This document shows, piece by piece, positions 43,828-55,073 of a stretch of 64,000 bases of DNA. Both the position numbers and the translations under genes were made by a program. Every line of letters begins with the position of its first letter. Within the stretch, counting starts at the first letter, position 1. Under the pieces are notes generated by a model. The model did no database searches, was not told the origin of the DNA, and saw only the letters and a list, made by a program, of their open reading frames with translations. The DNA comes from Antennarius striatus (taxonomy: Eukaryota; Chordata; Actinopteri; Lophiiformes; Antennariidae). The stretch is taken from the NCBI RefSeq assembly GCF_040054535.1, contig NC_090792.1:5130001-5194000 (forward strand), written 5' to 3'.

Positions 43828-44019
43828 GCATAGGGTCTGTGAGGAGGTAAACAGGTAGCAGGTAAACAGGTAGCAGATTTACTAAAAACCATTCTCAGGT
43901 CCTGATACTCTTTTGGGACCCAATCTAGACAATTAATCCCCTCTTCCCGAGGAGCAAGAGCATGATTACTTGCTTTAACAAGACATGACTCAACACAAAA
44001 TGGGCTCCAGCCCTTAATC

Positions 44020-44472
44020 TCATGCTTGTGTCGGTTTGTGTCGGTTTAGCCAGGGATGGCCCAACACCACGGGGGAGTGTGGTGAATTTATCAAGTTGAA
44101 CCTGATCTTCTCCTGGTGGTTTCCCGAGATGTTCATTTTAAGGAGAGTGGTTGAGTGGGTAATGCGGTCGATCCTCTGGCCGTTAAGAGAATTCACCACC
44201 AGTGGACTCACTACTCTCTCCAAGGGAATCCTCATCCTGATGGCTGCTCCCTTATCCAAGAAGTTAGCCTCCGCGCCGGAATCGACCAAGGCCGAGGTCT
44301 TCTTGAGACCCCCACTCCACTCCAGAGTGATAGGCAGGCAAGTTCTGTTCTTTGAGGAGGTTTCAACAGGGATTATGCCCACTAGTGCTCCTCTCCTCAC
44401 TGGTGAGCGCTGGCTTTTACTGGACACTTTACGGCGAAGTGTCCATGGCCTTACCACAATAAAAGCAGGCAT
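44020..44472 (-). pseudogene. Gypsy protease and gag C-terminal remnant
   Basis: The frame includes KTSALVDSGAEANFLDKG, the aspartic protease active-site motif DSGA, then GHPWLNRHKP, the protease C-terminal block typical of sushi-like gypsy elements. Just upstream on the same strand CFYCGK is a zinc-knuckle remnant. The rest of gag is lost at the 44487 breakpoint. Confidence 0.75.
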
Positions 44473-44486
44473 GGTCCATCAGTGAG

Positions 44487-44610
44487 CTCCTGGTGGCCGG
44501 GTCTGCCACGGGGCCCGGCCGGGCTCAGCCCAAAAAGGTAATATGGATTCTCCCCACCCCTGTGGATCCACCACCCGCAGGGCAGATTGATGTGTCAAGG
44601 CAGGAGGTGC
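44487..44610 (+). mobile_element. Rex3-like 5'-UTR fragment
   Basis: The 124 bp match 24138-24260 closely (CTGGTGGCCGGGTCTGCCAC, then CACCACCCGCAGGGCAGATT), which is the 5' UTR of the Rex3-like element. It directly adjoins the broken 5' end of the gypsy element. Confidence 0.75.
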
Positions 44611-44856
44611 TATTCCCACCAGTTTGTGTTAGATGTTTAGAGTGTACTGTATAATTATGGGGTTAAATTTGGAGTTCTATTTATTAAACCATTGCCACTT
44701 GATGTTGCATGTGAAGACCAGCATCTCCAACTGGATCTATCTTATGTCTGTGACAGCTGGCCTATTCATTGCAGAGATGATACCTGTGGGGATGCTGGAA
44801 TCACCAATCCATGAATGTGGTATGTGTGTATATACAGTATATATATACACACACAG

Positions 44857-44861
<5 letters not shown>

Positions 44862-44936
<75 letters not shown>
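44862..44936. repeat. (CA)n microsatellite
   Basis: A CA run of about 37 units directly abuts the left terminus of the Tigger-like foldback element. Confidence 0.95.
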
Positions 44937-44940
<4 letters not shown>

Positions 44941-45056
44941 GTGTCCTCGTTCTTTGTGGTTAATGCGTTCCAGGAACCCCACACGGTTAAGGAATCCGCG
45001 ATCGAGATCGCAATCTATTTATCTCCTTATTTTAGGTAATTTAAACGTTTATGAAC

Positions 45057-45845
45057 TATGATGTTTGCAGATGACATTGTGATCTGCAGTGAGAGCAGGG
45101 AACAGGTGGAGGAGAAGCTAGAGAGGTGGAGGTTTGCCCTGGAAATGAGAGGAATGAAGGTTAGCCGCAGTAAGACATAGTACATGTGTGTGAATGAGAG
45201 GGACTCAAGTGGAAGAGTGAGGTTACAGGGAGAAGAGATCAAGAAGATGGAGGATTTTAAGTATTTAGGGTCAACAGTCCAGAGCAATGGAGAGTGTGGA
45301 AAAGAGGGGAAGAAGCATGTACAGGCAGGATGGAATGGGTGGAGGAAAGTGTTAGGTGTGATGTGTGATAGAAGAGTTTCAGCTAAAATGAAAGGAAAGG
45401 TGTACAAAACTGTGGTGAGGCCAGCGATGTTGTTTGGTCTAGAGACAGTGTCACTGATGAAAAGACAGGAGACAGAGCTGGAGGTAGCAGAGATGAAGAT
45501 GCTGAGGTTCTCTCTGGGAGTGACCAGGAAGGATAGGATCAGGAATTAGTACATCAGAGGGACAGCACATGTTAGATGTTTTGGAGATAAAGTCAGAGAG
45601 GCCAGACTGAGATGGTTTGGACATGTCCAGAGGAGATAGTGAATATATTGGTAGAAGGATGCTGAGTTTTGAACTGCCAGGCAGAAGGCCTAGAGGAAGA
45701 CCAAAGAGGAGGTTTATGGATGTAATGAGGGAAGACATGAAGGTAGTTGGTGTGAGAGTAGAGGATTCAAAGGACATGGCTAGATGGAGGAAATTGATTC
45801 GCTGTGGCGACCCCTGAAGGGAAAAGCCGAAAGGAAAAGAAGAAG
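45057..45845 (+). mobile_element. RTE-clade LINE 3' end with 14-bp target-site duplication
   Basis: It starts in the RT active site ([13 protein letters not shown]), runs through the RT thumb (EDFKYLGSTVQSNGECGKEG, RPAMLFGLETVSL, TRKDRIRN, DSEYIGRRMLSFELPGRRPR) and ends GGGAAAAGCCGAAAGG plus an AAGAAG tail. The perfect duplication AAACGTTTATGAAC flanks it at 45043-45056 and 45846-45859, proving a 5'-truncated insertion into the Tigger-like element. Stops at 45547 and 45638 break the frame. Confidence 0.9.
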
Positions 45846-46066
45846 AAACGTTTATGAACCCTCCCCATACTGATATTAAACCACCTTCTATCTGTATTAC
45901 CTTTTCCCACACTATTATCGACTGTTTAAAGCACTTTTGTGTCTCATGAAAAGTCAGAGACTGACGGATTTTGAGAATGCCTTGATAAGAACTACCTAAA
46001 TAAACACAAAAGTCAGAAATATGACAGCCAATGCACTGATTCTCCTTTTAAAATTCCATCCATCTT

Positions 46067-46636
46067 TGTCACGGTTAGCTCGGGTCTGCTCCCGTTCCTG
46101 CACCCCAGCTCGAGTCTGCTCCTGTTCCTGCACCTCAGCTCGAGTCTGCTCCTGATTCTGCACCCCAGCTCGAGTCTGCTCCTGAACCTGCACCCCAGCT
46201 CGAGTCTGCTCCGGAACTTGCCCCTGACCCTCCCTGGGACCCTTTTAGGGACATCCGGGGCCGTCCCTTGAGGGGGGGTACTGTCACGGTTTGGCATGGC
46301 AGTGCTGGTGTGTGGCAGGGAGAGGGGCCAGGCTTGTGGGTGGAGCCACGGCTCCACGCCTGTGGGTCCCGTCCACACCTGATACTCATCCACACACACC
46401 AGTAATTGATTTTCACACCTGAACTTCATTTGGGTTATTGTCATGAGGCTTTTCAAGCCAGGGTTTTGTCACAGCCTGTTGCTGGTTCGTTTGTCTAGTT
46501 TGGTTCCTATTGATCTGTTCTGATTTTGTAATTCTGGTCTGTCTGGAGAATTTTTGAGTTTGTTATTAAATGATGGAGTAGAAAAGATTCGCTTTTGATG
46601 TCCTGCATGTGCGTCCACACCCCTTCCTGCACGACA
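46067..46636 (+). mobile_element. Gypsy deletion derivative with 3' LTR and 5-bp duplication
   Basis: It starts TGTCACGGTTAGC, resembling an LTR start, then passes directly into internal 3' sequence: a ~30-bp tandem module (AGCTCGAGTCTGCTCCTG, about five times at 46078-46210), a polypurine tract TTGAGGGGGGGTAC and a complete LTR at 46282-46636 (TGTCACGGTTTGGC to CACGACA). ATCTT flanks it at 46062-46066 and 46637-46641. Most of the 5' LTR and all of gag-pol are lost. Confidence 0.7.
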
Positions 46637-46988
46637 ATCTTCTTGTAGACGAAACGAAGATGGATGGAATTTAAAAGGGAGAATCAGTGCATTGGCTGTC
46701 ATATTTCTGAGTTTTGTGTTTAATTAGGTCATTCTTATCAACGCAGTTTTCTTTTAAGACATTCATCATCCACTATTTGTTTGTTTGGTTCCATCAGTCT
46801 CGGATTGACGTGAGACAGTCAATAAGAGTGTGGGAAAAGATAATACAGATAGAAGGTGGTTTAATATTAGTATGAGGAGGGTCTGAAATTTTTAAATTAC
46901 TGTAAATAAGATTGTAGCTTGATCGCGGAATTTGTTAATCACGTGTGGTTCCTGGAATGCATTAACCGCAAAGAATGAGGGCACACTG

Positions 46989-47804
46989 TATATGTTTTTT
47001 TAAATAAAAATCACACCACCATTTAAGTCACTGTCAAATTGATTGAGCTGTTTTTAAGTGGAAACATAGGACTCCACCCAAGAGGTCATATTTTTACCGG
47101 TGTGGGTTGTCTATTTGTTTGGTTTTGAGGAGCTGCATTATTAAAATGGGTATGAGTTGATTTTGATAATTTTATTTGAAAGAAGCATTCATAACATTTT
47201 GGTGTTAATCTGAATTGTCAGCCAGGCAACTTAAAAACAAATGTATTTTAGAATTCCTTACCAACTTGGAATAGGGGCACAAGGAAGATTCTTTCCTTCT
47301 AACTTCATGGAAAATTTTACCAATACTTGGACAAAAATTACAAGATGGTGTAAGAAATTATCTACTTAAGATAAATGTTCCACATAAATATTTCAATCCA
47401 ATGACCATCTGCAGGCATTGCAGCATGTCCAACACAACATTTACACAGATTTTTATTTTCAGTAGGTCACATCACACAAGAGAGGTATGCTTCTCATGTC
47501 TTTAACCACACCTCCACCCACATGCGTTTAGCTGATTAGTTTCCTGTGCAACAGCCATTCTCAAATTGGTCTCAGTCTCAGTCCCCATTAGAATTCAAAA
47601 TAGTTTACATTTTTGGCCCCCAGAGCTCGTCCTGGGAGTCAAGGTGACAGGCATGACCTCAACTAACCCTGGATGTGATTAACATCCAGTAGTAGGAGGC
47701 CCCAGAAACCTGAGAACAGTGGCGTTGCAAAGAAAGGATGAGAGTTGCTGTTTGTAGAGGCCTAGAAATATGTTTGAATTGGGACCTGCAAGGCAGACAA
47801 GCGG
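46989..47804. other. No gene recognised
   Basis: AT-rich DNA without recognisable coding or repeat structure. Confidence 0.5.
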
Positions 47805-47960
47805 TTGTAGATGAGACAATTGTGATTGTCTCGTCTACAAGAAGATGGATGGAATTTTAAAAGGAGAATCAGTGTCATATTTCTGACTTTTATGTTTATT
47901 TAGGAAATTCTTATCAAGGCAGTTTTCATTCATGACATTCATAATCCACTGATATCTAAG
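47805..47960. mobile_element. Fragment of the long-inverted-repeat Tigger-like family
   Basis: It begins with a hairpin (47805-47820 and 47825-47840, 15 of 16 paired, around TGTG) and continues AGAAGATGGATGGAATTTTA and onward, matching the right arm of the element at 46655-46780. It seems to preserve the central turn of the foldback family, which is partly lost in the large copy. Confidence 0.65.
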
Positions 47961-48960
47961 ACTGTCTCTTAAGAGAAATCTGTTTGTTAGCATTCTTATA
48001 TCAATATCTGGCATTTTTTCAATGTTCTTGAGTAAGATTTTATCTTTATTTTATTTTGAGTATTTGTCGTTTTATCAGTTTCATGTGTTAAGAGGACACC
48101 ACCAGTTTCAATGATCACGGGACAAATAACGTCATATCATTGGTTTCCTCTGTTATTGGCGAATCCAGATTGTGTGTTACAGAGGACGTATCCTCTGAAT
48201 TTTTCTTGGATGTCCTCATCTTACTCTGCCCGAACTCTCTGGATACAGAGAAAGAGTAAAAAGTTTCCTCAGTTCTGAAAATTGCAATTCATTACATCCT
48301 GATTCCATGTTTTTGATTTTTTTTTAATTCTAACTACTATCTCGACTAAACATCCAGAGTAATTGCTGGCATTTAGGATTTTATTTACTTTGTCTAGACT
48401 AGCGTTTTTTTTGTTTTGTTTTTTTTTTCTTATGAAGTTCAGGAGGTCCACTGCAGAATTTAAAACCATGTATATGTAAAACAATATGGCAGATATTAAA
48501 TTATATATTTTTTATTTTAAAGATATAAAAGGAAAATTCTTGGCCCGATGGCCCCAACCACCCCCCAAATAAATCACAGCCTTCTCCTATTCATGTGTGT
48601 TTCTTTTTGTCGGATGCCAGCAATTAACCAGATAATTTGTTGTTCTAACAAAGAGAACAATGACCAGTGATGGCAAAGACAATATTCATGTTCTAGTAAA
48701 TCTTTGTTGTCTTTAGAATTGTCAAAAAAAATGTGAAGGGTACTATGCAAAATAATATTCATGTTTTAGGCATGTTATTAACTATTTGGTCCTGCTACAT
48801 CTAGTGAGGCCTCTCTGTTTCTCATCTGCTTTTTTTTTTTTTTGCTGCCATTTTATGCTTTGTTGGAACATTTTCTGGAGGAAGCGACAAAAACACAGGA
48901 ATGAAAATTCTCTCTCGAATCCAAATAGAGACATTTTGGTTGTATGTATTTAATCGTAAT
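47961..48960. other. No gene recognised
   Basis: AT-rich DNA with long T runs near 48405 and 48830; no coding or element signals. Confidence 0.5.
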
Positions 48961-48978
48961 CCTAACCCTAACCCTAAA
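48961..48978. repeat. Short CCCTAA telomere-type repeat
   Basis: Three CCCTAA-type units, about 40 bases before the Tigger-like element at 49020 and in the same orientation as the other three arrays. Confidence 0.8.
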
Positions 48979-49019
48979 CCATCTACTGCTGAAGTATCTT
49001 TTTTATTATTATTCCCATT

Positions 49020-49373
49020 CAGTGCACCTTCGTTCTTTGCGGTTAATGTGTTCCAGGAACCACACACGATTAAGGAACCCGCGATCGAGGTCATAATCTA
49101 TTTATCTTATTATTTACGGTAATTTAAACGTTTATGAACCCTCCACATACTGATATCAGACCACCCTTCTATCTGTATTACCTTTTCCCACACTTTCATC
49201 GACTGTTTAAAGCACTTTTGTGTCTCACGAAAGTCCGAGACTGACGGAAAGAAGCGAACTTCTGGATGCCGTCAGCTAATAGAATGCGTGTACGGTATCA
49301 CGTGACTGCCTACCAAAAATCCGCGATGACGTGGAGTCGAGAGTATTGATGCGCAAATGCTCGAGGGTGCACT
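49020..49373. mobile_element. Short Tigger-like MITE, uninterrupted family copy
   Basis: The left terminus is CAGTGCACCTTCGTTCTTTG and the right, inverted, AGTGCACCCTCGAGCATTTG. The left ~190 bp match the left arm of the element at 44937 across the RTE insertion point (AAACGTTTATGAACCCTCC), confirming what the empty site looks like. The right part differs from the large element, so internal structure varies between copies. Confidence 0.7.
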
Positions 49374-50590
49374 ATATTTCAGATTTCATTTGAAACACAT
49401 AAATGCTGACGAGAACTGACTGTATAGATGTGTACTCATAGTGTGTCAGCCCTCCATAAAATAAGATGAGACGAGACGAGACTGTATTCATCCAACAGTG
49501 GGGACATTTTCAATGTCAATATGAACACTTGCCTTCAGACAATTAGAGCAGATGATAGAAGATCAGTTCTTCTGTCGTTTTTTACCACAGACACACCAGA
49601 TCTTCTAAAATTAGATACCAGCTTTGAGAATCTGTGCAGAGGTGAAGTCAACCTCTGTGCCATGTCCATCCTTTCATCATTCCATTAAACATAAGGCATG
49701 TGTTTATCAGAGATTAAAGCAAGAGTGATACATGGTAACGTATTTTGCAGAGCACAATTAGAGAGATGTAATTTGCCAGCTGCACTAATCCATCATATGG
49801 GTATATAATGTCAGCCTGGGCTACATCATGGGCTACAGCATTCACCAAATCTCTCCCTGTTTGCTCATTGGTTTGCACTTATTACCCACTCCAGAGTCAT
49901 TTTGGGGATATGTAAACAACTTAACAGCCGGCTTGTTCCTGTACTGTGTGGATGACAGATTATGCTTGACTGACTTTTAAACAGCACACAGTCCACGGTC
50001 CGCTTGAACCCCCCCCCCCCTCCTGCTGTAGACCCCACTCACCCTCGCTCTTGTTCGGCTCAATATGAAGGAAGTGTGATCCACTGAAAAGTGTGGTAGC
50101 CATTTTCCGCATTAACACTCTGACCCCCACACTAACCGTTGGTTCTGATGTTAATCAGGTTTACAGGCCAGGCAGAAAAATGGGGAATGAGGGGAAGAGC
50201 TTTTAGGTGTGGGAGTCCAAAAGACTAAAATCTGTGGTAGTTCATAGGGGTTTAGGCAGTCACTTAGCGAGAAGATTTTAATGTGATTCAAAGCTCTAGA
50301 TTTAGATGAAATGATGAAATATTGAGATGCTGGCTGGCTCCCCTGAACTCTGTGCTGACTCCCTTGGTGCTACTCTGTTTATAGCCTCTCAAAGATTGGT
50401 TGTTTTGGCACAGCTATTGACTACAAGCAATGAAATATAATTTCCTACATTCCCTCCATAGCTCACTTACTCGATTTTAATCTCTGTCAAGTAATCAGTG
50501 TATAGCCATGCAATCTGGACGTCCATGCTAACACACACACTGACTCGAAGGCAGAATAAGAAGCTGCACAAGTCAATTAGCTTTAACCAA
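49374..50590. other. No gene recognised
   Basis: It contains GAGACGAGACGAGACTGTAT and CAACAGTGGGGACATTTTCA near 49470, resembling a LINE/SINE tail fragment, and a poly-C run near 50010. No coding sequence was recognised. Confidence 0.45.
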
Positions 50591-50842
50591 AGTAGTAGTA
50601 GTAGTAGTAGCAGTAGTGGTAGAAGTAATAGTAGTAGTAGTAGTTATAGAAGTAATTGTAGTAGTAGTTATAGCAGTAGTAGTATTTGTAGTAGTATCCA
50701 TAATAGAAATAGTAGTAGAAGTCGTAATAGTATTAATAGTAGTCGTAGTAGTTGTGGTAGTACCAGTCGTTGTAGTAGTTATAATAGTAGAAAGTAGTAG
50801 TGATAGTAGTAGTGGTAGTAGTAGTGGCAGTAAGAGTAGTCC
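50591..50842. repeat. Degenerate (AGT)n trinucleotide tract
   Basis: About 250 bases are built of AGT/TAG units with many substitutions (AGC, AGA, GGT, AAT). Several frames on both strands stay open as poly-Ser, poly-Thr or poly-Val; these are by-products of the repeat, not genes. Confidence 0.9.
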
Positions 50843-51277
50843 GGCGCACCAGAGGAAGTCCACCAAAGGAGATTAATTGCTACAAAGCGCTGGCAGTACG
50901 GGGCACTCTGCTCTGACGATGGCCGCAAACAATGAGTTAATGTCTAAATCAAAGATTTTTATAAGATTGACAGACTGCAGTGTTTACATGTTATAAATAT
51001 AATAGAGATTAGGAGACTGCCTTTGACTAGACTGCTGGTGACATGCCTCAACTTTTTCAGCTGTCATCAGACATTGAGTGAATGACAGAAAGGGAAATAT
51101 GAGGTCAGATATTTCTTTCAAGAATAAAAAAAAAAATTCACCGGTTACAATTATTTTGAATAACTGATTCTGTTCCAGAACATTAAAAAAATAGGGTTTT
51201 TGGTTTCGTTTTTGTTACTGGCAAAACACCAAAAGTTTCTGGTTTTCGTTTTCACTCCATGAACTGGTTCAAAGCCC
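50843..51277. other. No gene recognised
   Basis: No coding or element signals were recognised. Confidence 0.5.
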
Positions 51278-51502
51278 TGATCGCCAGTGCATCAGGGGGC
51301 CAAATGAAAGACAAACAACCACTTACACACACTCATTAAGTGATCAATTCACCTGAATTGTATGTTTCTGGATGTGGGAGGCAGCCAGAGAACCTAAAGA
51401 TAACATGTAGACATGGGGAGAACATACAAATTCAGCACCAAAGGGAAATTAACCCAGAACCTTTTACTGTGAGGTGGCTGCGCTACCCACTGCACCACCA
51501 AG
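51278..51502 (-). mobile_element. Diverged tRNA-derived SINE
   Basis: Read on the minus strand it begins GGTGGTGCAGTGGGTAGCGC, has a mutated B box (GGGTTAATTTCCC) and the body blocks TGTTCTCCCCATGTCTACAT and GGCTGCCTCCCACATCCAGA shared with the SINE at 8127-8455. It is clearly older than that copy. No clear duplication was found. Confidence 0.7.
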
Positions 51503-51544
51503 TTCTTTATATAAATTTTGAATAGCTGTATAGATCACCGCAAA

Positions 51545-53733
51545 GTAGTGGTAGGTGAGAGTGTAGCCAAACAGCATAGGATGGTGGTGTGTACGATGAC
51601 TCTGGTGGTGAGGAAAATGAAGAGGGCAAAGGCAGAGCAGAGGACCAAATGGTGGAAGCTCAAAAAGGAAGAGTGTTGCAGGACTTTTAAGAAGGAGTTA
51701 AGACAGGTTCTGGGTGGTCAGGAGCAGCTTCCAGATGACTGGACAACTACATCTAATGTGATCAAGGAGACAGGTAGAAAGAAGTGGGACACTGAGAGGA
51801 CTGAGGAGAGCAGACAGAAGTACAGGGAGATGCAGCATGAGGTGAAAGGAGAGGTAGCAAAGGCCAAACAAGGGGCTTATGATTACTTGTGTGCCAGGTT
51901 GGACAGTAAAGAGGGAGAGACTGATCTATACAGGTTGGCAAGACAGACAGACAGAGATGGGCAGGATTTGCAGCAGGTTAGGATGATTAAGGATAGGGCT
52001 GGAAACCTATTGACAGGTGCCGGTAGTGTGATGGGAAGATGAAAAGAGTACTTTAAAGAGTTGATGAACGAGGAAAATGAGAGAGAACAAAGACTAAAAG
52101 ATGTGGCTGTTGAGGACCAGGAAGTAGCAAATATTAGTCAGGATGAAGTGAAGAGGATGAAGAGTGGACATGTCTAGGAGAGTTGGCAGTAGAGTTTTTG
52201 ACTGTGTTGTTCAACAGCATCTTAGATAGTGAGATAGAGGAAAAGTGTGCTGGTGCCCATTTTTAAGAACAAGGGAGATGTGCAGAGTTGTGGTAACTAC
52301 AGAGAAATAAAGCTGATGAGCCATACAATGAAGTTATGGGAAAGAGTAGTTGAAGCTACACGAAGTGCAGAAGTGAACATTTGTGAGCAGCAGTATGGTT
52401 TCATGCCAAAAAGCAGTACGACAGATGGAGTATATGCTTTGAGGATATTGATAGAGAAGTACAGAGAAGGCCAGAGGGAGCTGTACTTAGTACTTAGGGT
52501 CAAAAGTCCAGAGTAATGGTGAGTGTGGAAAGGAGGTGAAGAAGCGTGTACAGGCAGGATGGAACGGGTGGAGAAAAGTGTCAGGTGTGATGTGTGATAG
52601 AATAGTTCCAGCTAAAATCAAAGGAAAGGTGTACAAAACTGTGGTGAGACCAGCGATGTTGTTTGGTCTAGAGCAGTGGTTCTTAACCTTGTTGCAGGTT
52701 TCATATGCTCACTCACCGAACTTGTCTTTAGTAAAAAAATAATAATATTTTTTTCAAATTTAAGACATAAGTATATGCTTTACTGGTGTATTTAATGAAT
52801 TGTGCATTAATGTCACCTTTTTCAAAGAACAAAATCAAGACCGTGCATGAACTCACATGAAATGACCTATCTGCAAATCAGTGTGACTTCTGATGTTGTT
52901 ATTGATAGACCAGTTCAGATATGAATGGCTTCACCTTGGCAATTGCTGCTCTTATGTCATTTTCACATAAAGGTCTGTTTCTGTTGTTTTCCATGCATCT
53001 TAAGGAAGTGTTCCTTTATTTTTGCGAGACTAGAGTTGATCAACTTGACATTACAAATAATGCAGAACGCTGACTCCCATCACATTCCGTTATACAGTAC
53101 GTGTAAATTCACGTTGCACATATTCGTCCGACCACTTTCTTTTTTTGCTCAACACAGTTACTATTAATTAAAATATTAAGAAAGCAATCAGATGACATAA
53201 CATCATGAAAGGCATAAATCGACTACCGAGTGCGTAATGTGTCGGGTGTTTTGTCTTGACTCCTGTTTCCACCGAACCCCTGAGACCGACTCACCGAACC
53301 CCTTGGGTTCGATCAAACCCAGGTTAAGAACCACTGGTCTAGAGACAGTGTCAGTGAGGAAAAGACAGGAGACAGAGCTTGAGGTAGCAGAAATGAAGAT
53401 GCTGAGGGTCTCGTTGGGAGTGACCAAGATGGATAGGATCAGAAATAAGTACATCAGAGGTTAGAGGTTTTGGAGATAATGTCAGAGAGGCCAGACTGAG
53501 ATGGTTTGGACATGTCCAGAGGAGAGATAGTGAATATATTGGTAGAAGGATGCTGAGTTTTAAACTGCCAGGAAGGAGGCCTAGAGGAAAACCAAAGAGG
53601 TTTATGGATGTAGTGAAAGAGGACATGAAGGTAGTTCGTGTGAGAGAAGTGGATGCAGAAGACAGGGTTAGATGAAGGCGACTGATTCGCTGTGGTTAAC
53701 CCTGAAGGGAAAAGCCGAAAGGAAAAGAAGAAG
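51545..53733 (+). mobile_element. RTE-clade LINE split by a hAT element
   Basis: The first part (51545-52673) begins in the endonuclease-RT linker (GESVAKQHRMVV, REMQHEVKGEVAKAKQGAYD) and includes RT blocks (VPIFKNKGDVQSCGNYREIK). An internal deletion near 52490 removes the active-site region and joins straight to the thumb (VQAGWNGWRKVSGV, RPAMLFGLE). After the hAT element it resumes at 53345 (ETVSVRKRQETELEVAEMKM) and ends GGGAAAAGCCGAAAGG plus an AAGAAG tail at 53733. Stops and shifts are frequent. Confidence 0.85.
52674..53336. mobile_element. Non-autonomous hAT element with perfect 8-bp duplication
   Basis: The termini are CAGTGGTTCTTAACCTTGTT and, inverted, CAGTGGTTCTTAACCTGGGT. GTCTAGAG occurs on both sides (52666-52673 and 53337-53344), and removing the element and one octamer restores a continuous RTE frame. 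The 663-bp element encodes no transposase; it needs a hAT enzyme in trans. The CTAG-centred target fits hAT preferences. Confidence 0.9.
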
Positions 53734-54959
53734 ATGATGAACATACCTATGCTCATTAGACTAAGATGTTTATTTAATGAAAGTTGCCTGTCATTGTTTA
53801 GAACTTGTCAGATCCATGAAGTGACCTCTTTGAGATTGAGATTTATTGTCAAATGATCAACATATTCCTGCACAGTGAATATCAAAAATCTAAAATGTTT
53901 TGCAATATGTCTGAACATAAATTCAAATGAAATTCAAAACTAGTGTGTGGGAAGTTTCACTGCCTGGCCAAAAAGAAAATGAGTCATTGCTATTGATTAA
54001 CAACCCTATCAAAAACAGCATATATGATTCTCACTTAGAGTCGTGGGCCAATAAAAACCTTTAAAAGTGTTTTTTTAAGAATTAGAGGCATCATAACAAG
54101 AAATCCATCAACTAATGATGGGAAAAGAATCAACATCCAACACTTAAGTGTTATGAATGTGACAGTTTGCAGTTAATTCAGCAGAATGTGCACTTTAATG
54201 TAAAAATAACACATCCACATATCATACTTGCAGCTTTGAATATGTCACCATCACATCATGCCATCACCTGTAATTTTACTATGGCACTTCATTCCAAGTT
54301 CAACATCAAATGTTTTTGCAGCTTGGCTTAGTTTGATGGATGATGTACCAAAGGAGCAGACTGGTTCATTTTACACAGAAGTAAACGCTCATGTTTTTCT
54401 CCACTATCACTTTGGCTTCATATCAGCATGAACAGGAGTCATGTAAATGGCCATCCATTTTACTCTGGTTCACAACAAAAGTACGCAATAAAAACAATTT
54501 AACCTCAAATAGTGTGCTTCTATTAAACTGAGCTTCTTGCAGAAGACTTTCCCAACACTACTGAATGTCTGTATCTGTTGGGAAGGAATATTGAATACAT
54601 GTAGCGGTTCTTTTCCATTTTTTTCCACTGATATGTAAGTAAACTATAACTAGTGAGAGACATGAAGACAAGAAGATACAAACATTGCAGGATATTAAGT
54701 TGGAAAGTAAAGTCTACCATTTTCCTTTTTAAAGTTTAGACAATATCTAAATTTAACAATATGCGATTTTTGAGTTAACACAGAATTGGGTCAGCTGTCA
54801 GCACAGCCACAAATTATTGGCTCACACACACAACAACCTAAAAATAAGTTACGTAAATGTTAAACCATAAACTGCTCACTGCTCAAAAAGTTAAGATTAT
54901 TTGGCTTTCGGTATAATTTATGGAAAACATAAAAAGTGATATCATGAAAGTCGGGCATT
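53734..54959. other. No gene recognised
   Basis: About 1.2 kb of AT-rich DNA without recognisable coding or element signals. Confidence 0.5.
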
Positions 54960-55073
54960 TCAATTTATCCATCCATCCATCCATTCTCTTCCGCTTATCC
55001 GGGGTCGGGTCGCGGGGGCAGCAGCTTAAGCAGGGAAGCCCAGACTTCCCTCCCCCTAGCCACTTCGTCCAGC

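Larger units (their letters stand above)
41104..44490 (-). mobile_element. Sushi-like Ty3/gypsy chromovirus retrotransposon, both LTRs missing
   Basis: On the minus strand the order is the last part of a gag zinc knuckle (CFYCGKAMD), protease, RT, RNase H, integrase and a C-terminal chromodomain, as in fish sushi-ichi-type chromoviruses. Both ends are cut: the 5' side joins a Rex3 5'-UTR fragment near 44487, and the 3' side stops at the poly-G/C run before any LTR. A telomere-type repeat lies inside it (42535-42558). Confidence 0.85.
44937..46988. mobile_element. Long-inverted-repeat Tigger-like element with two nested insertions
   Basis: The left terminus is CAGTGTGTCCTCGTTCTTTG and the right, inverted, CAGTGTGCCCTCATTCTTTG, with TA following the right end. 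After removing the nested RTE (45057-45845) and gypsy remnant (46067-46636), the left arm (about 341 bp) and right arm (46655-46988) are inverted copies, meeting at TTCCATCCATCTT. The CGTTCCAGGAACC near the ends resembles Tigger termini. Related copies lie at 47805-47960 and 49020-49373. No transposase is encoded. Confidence 0.8.

Noticed and set aside
46013..46456. 147-codon frame with Gln-Glu-Gln-Thr-Arg-Ala-type repeats on the minus strand
   Set aside because: It is antisense to the gypsy 3' region; the peptide repeat reflects the ~30-bp tandem DNA module of the LTR element.
50573..50876. Overlapping open frames of ~90 codons on both strands
   Set aside because: They are poly-Ser, poly-Thr and poly-Val products of an AGT trinucleotide tract, not genes.
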